DNA of 8,508 nucleotides, taken from the NCBI GenBank assembly GCA_964485695.1, contig CAZAKZ010000204.1:1-8508 (forward strand), given 5' to 3'. This document shows, piece by piece, positions 4,932-8,508 of the stretch. This DNA is from CAZAKZ01 sp964485695. Its GTDB lineage: Bacteria; Planctomycetota; JAFGQW01. The first letter of the stretch is position 1. The number at the start of each line of letters is the position of its first letter. Position numbers and translations under genes: made by a program. The notes beneath the pieces were generated by a model, which worked only from the letters and a program-made list of their open reading frames with translations, searched no databases and was not told where the DNA came from.

Positions 4932-7304
4932 ATGTGCAAGCACATCAGGCTCGGTCCCCGGGTCCGCACACTGCTTCTGACCTGGCTGATCCTCGGTCTC
5001 GCTCTGGCCGCAGTAGCCGGCGCCCAAGGGCATGGCAGCACGATCCTCTACACCTTCTATGGAGACTCCGCCTACGATAGCTTGGGCCGGGACGTGAGCG
5101 GCGCCGGCGACGTGAACAGAGACGGCTACGCCGACTTCATCCTGGGCATTTCCTATGCCGACGTCAACGGGCTCAACTCGGGTAAGGCCCTTGTCCTGTC
5201 CGGCCGGGACGGATCCATCCTCTATTCCTACTGCGGCGCGGAGCAGATCTTCTATCTCGGGGAATCCGTGAGCGGCCTTGGCGACGTGGATCTGGACGGG
5301 TACGCGGATTTCATCATCGGTACGCCCTGGGGTTCGACGAGCACCCTGCCTACCGGCCTCGCCCAGGTTTTCTCCGGCAAGACCGGGACCACGCTCTACA
5401 GCTGCAGCGAAACGCTCCGCAGCGGTTTCGGGAATTCCGTGAGTGGCGCCGGCGATGTGAACCGCGACGGCTGGCCGGACTTCATCGTCGGGGCCCCGCG
5501 ATCGAATTATACCGGAATCGTGTACGTCTATTCCGGTAAGGACGGCGCGGTCCTCCATACCTTCCATGGCGAGAGGGCTTATGAATCCTTCGGAATCTGC
5601 GTGAGTGGAGCCGGAGATGTGAACGGAGACGGCCACGCTGACATCATAGCCGGCGGCCACGGCCTGGCCGTGGGACCGGTCCTCTACGTAGGCGTGGCCC
5701 GGGTCTTCTCCGGTAAGGACGGCGCACTCCTCTATACCTTCCACGGAGACGCGGCCGGCGACCAATACGGCCAATGCGTTTGCGGCGTCGGGGACGTGAA
5801 CCGCGACGGGTATGACGACTTCCTCGTGGGAGGACAAGGAAACGACACAAACGGCAACAACTCCGGCATCGCTCGCGTCTACTCTGGCAGGGACGGCACC
5901 GTTCTGTACACCTACCACGGTGCTACTGCCCTTGACTGCCTTGGCCTCTCTGCCGGCAGCCTCGGAGATGTGAACTACGACGGCCACCCCGATTTCGTCA
6001 TCGGAGCGTACGGCCACGACACCACCATCCCCAATGCAGGCGGAGCCCACGTCTTTTCCGGCCGGGACGGCAGCCTTATCCATACCTTTCACGGCAGTTC
6101 GGCCTACGACTGCCTCGGCTGGGCGGTGAGCGGCGCAGGCGACGTGAACGGCGACGGCAATCCCGACGTCATTGCCGGTGCCCCCTCCAACAGCACAAAC
6201 GGCATAACCGCCGGCATGGTCCAGGTGCTCCGCGTGCCGGTGCCGGATCCGGACCGGAGCCTGGTCACGGTCAGCCCGGAGGTGGCCAGCCTGAACGGCC
6301 TGGCCCTCGTCACCGTCATCCCGAAGTACGGAAACGGGGAGAGCCTGGGCCCAGACAAGACCGTGGTCATCTCCACCACCCTGGGCACCCTCCTCGACTC
6401 CGTCCAGGACAACCAGGACGGCACCTACACCCAGTACCTCCAGGCCTCCACCGTGGGCACGGCCATGATCACGGCCACGGCCGCAGGCGTGCCCCTGAAC
6501 GCAACCGCCACCCTCACCATCTACGACCCGAACGACCTCGGCAAGGTGATCGGCGTGGACGCCTGGAACGGACTCCACGGCTACGCCGGCATCCAGCTGG
6601 CCGTGAAGGACATCAAGGCGAAGAGTCTCGAGAAGATCTACATCACGCCGGGCACGTACAACGAGACCGTTCTCCTGAACCAGGCCGCGGGGCTCCTCAT
6701 GGAGCCCGCTTCCCTGGAGGGCACGGTCACCCTGAAGGGCATGCGCCTGGTGCGCTGCACGGATGTGACCCTGAACCGCCTGGACATCGACGCCGGCGGC
6801 ACGCACCACTGCGGCATCGAACTCCTGCACGGAAACGGCACCGAGGACGTCCTGATCCAGAACTGCTCGGTCCACGACGCCGACGCGGGCCGGGACGGCA
6901 TCCGCATCGGCATGCTGAACCGACGGGTCACCGTGGCCGGCTGCCTCCTGGAGCGAAACGGCGGCGACGGCATCCACCTCCGGGGCCAGGGCAGCGGCCA
7001 CGCGGTGAACGGCTGCCGCATCTGGAGCAACACGGAGAACGGCATCCACGTCGAGCGGCGACAGACGGGTGTAGTGATCAGCCTGAACGATATCCGGTAC
7101 AACGGCACCCCCGGTCACCCGACCCGGAGCTACGGCATCTTTCGCCAGCGTTTGAGCGGCACCTTCGATCCCACGGATGTGACCCTGATCGGAAACATGT
7201 TCCTCGCCAACAACGGCGTGGTGATCGCGGGACAGTCGGATGCGAACGTCGGCAACTGGGATCAGATCATCGATGCGACCGATGACCAGGCGCCGTGGGA
7301 CTGA
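4932..7304 (+). CDS. Secreted FG-GAP propeller / Ig-like / right-handed beta-helix protein (paralogue B)
   Basis: Product of 790 residues with the same layout as its upstream neighbour. Residues 1-32 are a Sec signal peptide (MCKHIRLGPRVR, hydrophobic core, VAGAQ). Residues 37-434 hold seven FG-GAP repeats with DVNRDG or DVNGDG calcium loops. The Ig-like domain lies at about 442-532 and the right-handed beta-helix at about 536-790. From Val435 to the end it matches paralogue A with no indel and about 92% identity; the propellers are much less alike (about 64% in blade 7 by my count, lower elsewhere). Blade 3 is short (about 52 residues, loop reduced to RSNYTG). The propeller has seven cysteines (101, 158, 223, 282, 284, 336, 394) against three in paralogue A, mostly beside the FG-type turn. 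No catalytic residues or sorting tail are recognised. Likely a surface or extracellular binding protein; substrate unknown. Confidence 0.9.
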   Translation: MCKHIRLGPRVRTLLLTWLILGLALAAVAGAQGHGSTILYTFYGDSAYDSLGRDVSGAGDVNRDGYADFILGISYADVNGLNSGKALVLSGRDGSILYSYCGAEQIFYLGESVSGLGDVDLDGYADFIIGTPWGSTSTLPTGLAQVFSGKTGTTLYSCSETLRSGFGNSVSGAGDVNRDGWPDFIVGAPRSNYTGIVYVYSGKDGAVLHTFHGERAYESFGICVSGAGDVNGDGHADIIAGGHGLAVGPVLYVGVARVFSGKDGALLYTFHGDAAGDQYGQCVCGVGDVNRDGYDDFLVGGQGNDTNGNNSGIARVYSGRDGTVLYTYHGATALDCLGLSAGSLGDVNYDGHPDFVIGAYGHDTTIPNAGGAHVFSGRDGSLIHTFHGSSAYDCLGWAVSGAGDVNGDGNPDVIAGAPSNSTNGITAGMVQVLRVPVPDPDRSLVTVSPEVASLNGLALVTVIPKYGNGESLGPDKTVVISTTLGTLLDSVQDNQDGTYTQYLQASTVGTAMITATAAGVPLNATATLTIYDPNDLGKVIGVDAWNGLHGYAGIQLAVKDIKAKSLEKIYITPGTYNETVLLNQAAGLLMEPASLEGTVTLKGMRLVRCTDVTLNRLDIDAGGTHHCGIELLHGNGTEDVLIQNCSVHDADAGRDGIRIGMLNRRVTVAGCLLERNGGDGIHLRGQGSGHAVNGCRIWSNTENGIHVERRQTGVVISLNDIRYNGTPGHPTRSYGIFRQRLSGTFDPTDVTLIGNMFLANNGVVIAGQSDANVGNWDQIIDATDDQAPWD
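5040..6233 (+). repeat. Seven FG-GAP coding repeats in gene 3
   Basis: Seven in-frame repeats (residues about 38-95, 97-153, 154-205, 207-265, 267-322, 324-380 and 382-433). Each keeps a DxNxDG or DxDxDG loop. The blade order corresponds to gene 2: blade 4 shares the GER-YE-FG start and the long loop, and blade 7 shares LIHTFHG and DGNPDVIAGAP. Confidence 0.85.
6234..7304 (+). repeat. Duplicated 3' block, copy 2 (Ig-like plus beta-helix)
   Basis: Second copy of the 1,071-bp block found at 3783-4853. Substitutions are sparse through the Ig-like domain and the helix cap, and denser in roughly the last 85 codons. Stop codons differ (TAA in copy 1, TGA here), and the flanks on both sides are unrelated. 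The copied unit as now visible therefore stops at the coding ends. Confidence 0.85.
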
Positions 7305-7386
7305 GGGTGCGGTTCGGGCTTACCCAGGGAAGGAGGTGTAACACGTTCCAATGGTCGAGGCAGGGTTGTCAGGATCGGGGTGGACT

Positions 7387-7416
7387 TGATTCACCCTGTC
7401 CGATGAACAGGAATCA
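7387..7416 (+). terminator. Hairpin between genes 3 and 4, weak terminator candidate
   Basis: TGATT (7387-7391) pairs with AATCA (7412-7416) and CCTGT (7395-7399) with ACAGG (7407-7411). This gives a 10-bp stem with a 3-nt bulge and a 7-nt loop. Only GTTTGT follows, so the T-tract is poor. It could equally be a 5'-UTR structure of gene 4. Confidence 0.25.
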
Positions 7417-7433
7417 GTTTGTAAGATCGGATC

Positions 7434-7439
7434 AGGAGG
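7434..7439 (+). promoter_or_regulatory. Ribosome binding site of gene 4
   Basis: AGGAGG at 7434-7439 lies 6 nt before the ATG at 7446. This perfect core fixes the start of an ORF that is open to the window edge. Confidence 0.85.
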
Positions 7440-7445
7440 AAAATC

Positions 7446-8508
7446 ATGCGTTTCTTATCGTTCATCTCGAGTCTCCTTCTACCAGAAAGGTCCAGGTACG
7501 TGCTGTTCCTTGCAGCATTACTTGTGCTGGCCTGCGCATTTTCCGTACCAGCCCAGCCGGCGTCTCTGGTCAAGGACATCAACACCGTCCCGGGGGCGGC
7601 AGGCTCCTCTCCCAGCGAGTTCGTCACCATCGGCAACATCACCTACTTCTCGGGCTACGACAACTCGAACGGTGGCGAGCTATGGAAGACGGACGGTACT
7701 GCGGAGGGCACGAGTCTTGTAAAGGACATCTGCCCAGGAGGCCAAGGATCATACCCGAGGTTCCTCACGGCGGTCGGCAGCACGCTTTTCTTCTACGCGC
7801 GGGAGCTAAGTACCGGGTGGGAGCTCTGGAAGAGCGACGGCACCACGGCCGGCACGGTCCTGGTGAGGGACATCAATCCAGGCCCCGACTCGTCCGAGCC
7901 CCGGTATCTCACGGCGTTCAATGGCAACGTCTTCTTCCGGGCCTATGAGCCGAGTACCGGATGGGGGCTCTGGAAGAGCGACGGCACTGCCACCGGCACC
8001 GTGCTCGTCAAGGACACTCAGGGTGGTAGACCGTCCAATCCCACGGAGCTCACGGTTGTCGGAAACACGCTCTTTTTTCGGGGAGGGTACTTCCTCTGGA
8101 AAACCGACGGCACCGCCGCCGGAACCGTCATCGTGAGAGAAATTACCTCCGGTGGGCCCAGGAACCCACGCTATCTCACAGCAATCGGAAGTACGCTCTA
8201 CTTCTGCGCCTATGAACCAGGTACCGGGCAAGAGCTCTGGAGAAGCGACGGAACCGCCGCCGGCACCGTGCTCGTCAAGGACATCAATCCAGGTTCCGGC
8301 TCGTCCGCCACAGGGTTTCTCACTGCAGTCGGCGACACCCTCTTCTTCCGGGCTGGCCTGCCGGGTACCGGGGCTGAGCTCTGGAAGAGCGACGGAACCG
8401 CGGCTGGCACCGTGCTCGTCAAGGACGTCAATCCTGGTGCGGGCGCGTCTAGCCTCAAAACAAGCGCATGGCTCGACGATTCGCGCCTGAGGCGCCCGCG
8501 AGGCGACG
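7446..8508 (+). CDS. Secreted ELWxxDGT-repeat protein, 3' end outside the window
   Basis: Open for 354 codons to the edge with no stop, so partial at the 3' end. Residues 1-18 are a long polar start (MRFLSFISSLLLPERSRY), 19-29 are hydrophobic, then VLAC at 27-30 and VPAQ at 34-37. It may be cleaved by signal peptidase I after VPA, or be a lipoprotein with Cys30, although Leu at -2 makes a poor lipobox. From residue 78 there are six ELWKSDGT-type repeats, with tryptophans at 80, 128, 176, 218, 265 and 313. A unit reads roughly ELWKSDGTAAGT, VLVKDINPG, then LTAVGxTLFFRA. This matches the ELWxxDGT repeat family of large secreted bacterial proteins, whose function is unknown; a beta-propeller-like fold is plausible. 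The fourth unit is 42 rather than 48 residues, having lost the TGxE stretch. The last 18 residues depart from the pattern. Confidence 0.85.
   Translation, partial: MRFLSFISSLLLPERSRYVLFLAALLVLACAFSVPAQPASLVKDINTVPGAAGSSPSEFVTIGNITYFSGYDNSNGGELWKTDGTAEGTSLVKDICPGGQGSYPRFLTAVGSTLFFYARELSTGWELWKSDGTTAGTVLVRDINPGPDSSEPRYLTAFNGNVFFRAYEPSTGWGLWKSDGTATGTVLVKDTQGGRPSNPTELTVVGNTLFFRGGYFLWKTDGTAAGTVIVREITSGGPRNPRYLTAIGSTLYFCAYEPGTGQELWRSDGTAAGTVLVKDINPGSGSSATGFLTAVGDTLFFRAGLPGTGAELWKSDGTAAGTVLVKDVNPGAGASSLKTSAWLDDSRLRRPRGD
7677..8435 (+). repeat. ELWxxDGT tandem coding repeats
   Basis: Six in-frame units with a main period of 144 nt (48 codons) and observed spacings of 48, 48, 42, 47 and 48 codons. 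Near-identical DNA words recur, such as CTCTGGAAGAGCGACGG and CACCGTGCTCGTCAAGGAC, most alike in units 5 and 6. Such repeats are prone to slippage and misassembly. Confidence 0.85.

Larger units (their letters stand above)
7305..7445 (+). other. Spacer between genes 3 and 4 with an orphan Shine-Dalgarno sequence
   Basis: The longest spacer in the window. It has a very strong Shine-Dalgarno-like sequence AAGGAGGTG at 7330-7338 that serves none of the four genes. The nearest ATG (7351) lies 14 nt beyond GGAGG, longer than usual, and opens only a 12-codon ORF (MVEAGLSGSGWT, stop TGA at 7387-7389). A hairpin follows at 7387-7416. This could be a leader peptide, a decayed gene start or chance. I see no clear promoter. 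Confidence 0.35.

Noticed and set aside
467..6233. DxNxDG motifs as dockerin or EF-hand domains
   Set aside because: The loops occur once per ~58 residues inside FG-GAP blades with GAP and SGRDG landmarks, and lack the paired F-hand helices of dockerins.
4908..7118. 736-codon antisense ORF opposite gene 3
   Set aside because: Same explanation. It even spans the gene 3 start and spacer, and its product mirrors the one opposite gene 2 because the sense genes are paralogues.
7295..7948. 217-codon plus-strand ORF over the gene 3/4 spacer
   Set aside because: Wrong frame relative to the ELWxxDGT protein starting at 7446, which has a perfect ribosome binding site, a signal peptide and repeats. 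The product of this ORF is low-complexity and Arg/Gly/His-rich.
7677..8435. CRISPR or non-coding tandem repeat array
   Set aside because: The units are 126-144 nt, degenerate at silent positions and in frame with a continuous ORF, so this is a protein repeat.
8152..8490. Plus-strand ORF near the right edge
   Set aside because: Alternative frame of the ELWxxDGT repeats; Ser/Pro/Ala-rich with no initiation signal.

Overview
The window is 8.5 kb of GC-rich bacterial DNA (by eye about 60-65% G+C) holding four consecutive plus-strand genes. Each encodes a predicted secreted, repeat-built protein: three complete genes (356-2401, 2466-4853, 4932-7304) and a fourth (7446 onward) running off the right edge. 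Each start has a good Shine-Dalgarno sequence 6-8 nt upstream and is followed by a signal-peptide-like N-terminus. I see no tRNA, rRNA, transposase, CRISPR array, enzyme active site or regulator gene. Architectures of this kind (FG-GAP propellers, CARDB, ELWxxDGT repeats) are common in large environmental bacteria such as Planctomycetota, Acidobacteriota and Myxococcota. I lean weakly to Planctomycetota from general resemblance, but the window contains no phylogenetic marker, so the lineage is unassigned.

Layout: 1-355 is an upstream non-coding stretch with two small inverted repeats. 356-2401 encodes a signal peptide, seven FG-GAP (integrin-alpha-like) repeats and two CARDB-like Ig-fold domains. 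2466-4853 and 4932-7304 are tandem paralogues: signal peptide, seven FG-GAP repeats, one invasin/Big_1-like Ig domain and a right-handed parallel beta-helix (pectin-lyase-like) domain. 7446-8508 encodes a signal peptide or lipoprotein leader followed by six ELWxxDGT repeats and is incomplete. Spacers are 64, 78 and 141 nt with no convincing intrinsic terminator, so genes 1-3 at least could be cotranscribed.

The main point of interest is the mosaic relation among the three propeller genes. Genes 2 and 3 share a 1,071-bp 3' block (3783-4853 and 6234-7304) aligning with no indel at about 92% protein identity. Their propellers are far more diverged, and the change occurs abruptly at the end of blade 7. 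Gene 1 has the same kind of head on an unrelated tail. This looks like a locus where calcium-binding propeller heads and stalk/tail domains have been duplicated, swapped or homogenised by recombination. Adhesion, matrix or glycan binding at the cell surface is an inference; no sequence here proves a ligand or an anchoring route.

The last ~55 bases no longer follow the ELWxxDGT repeat pattern, which may be the natural end of the array or a contig-end artefact.
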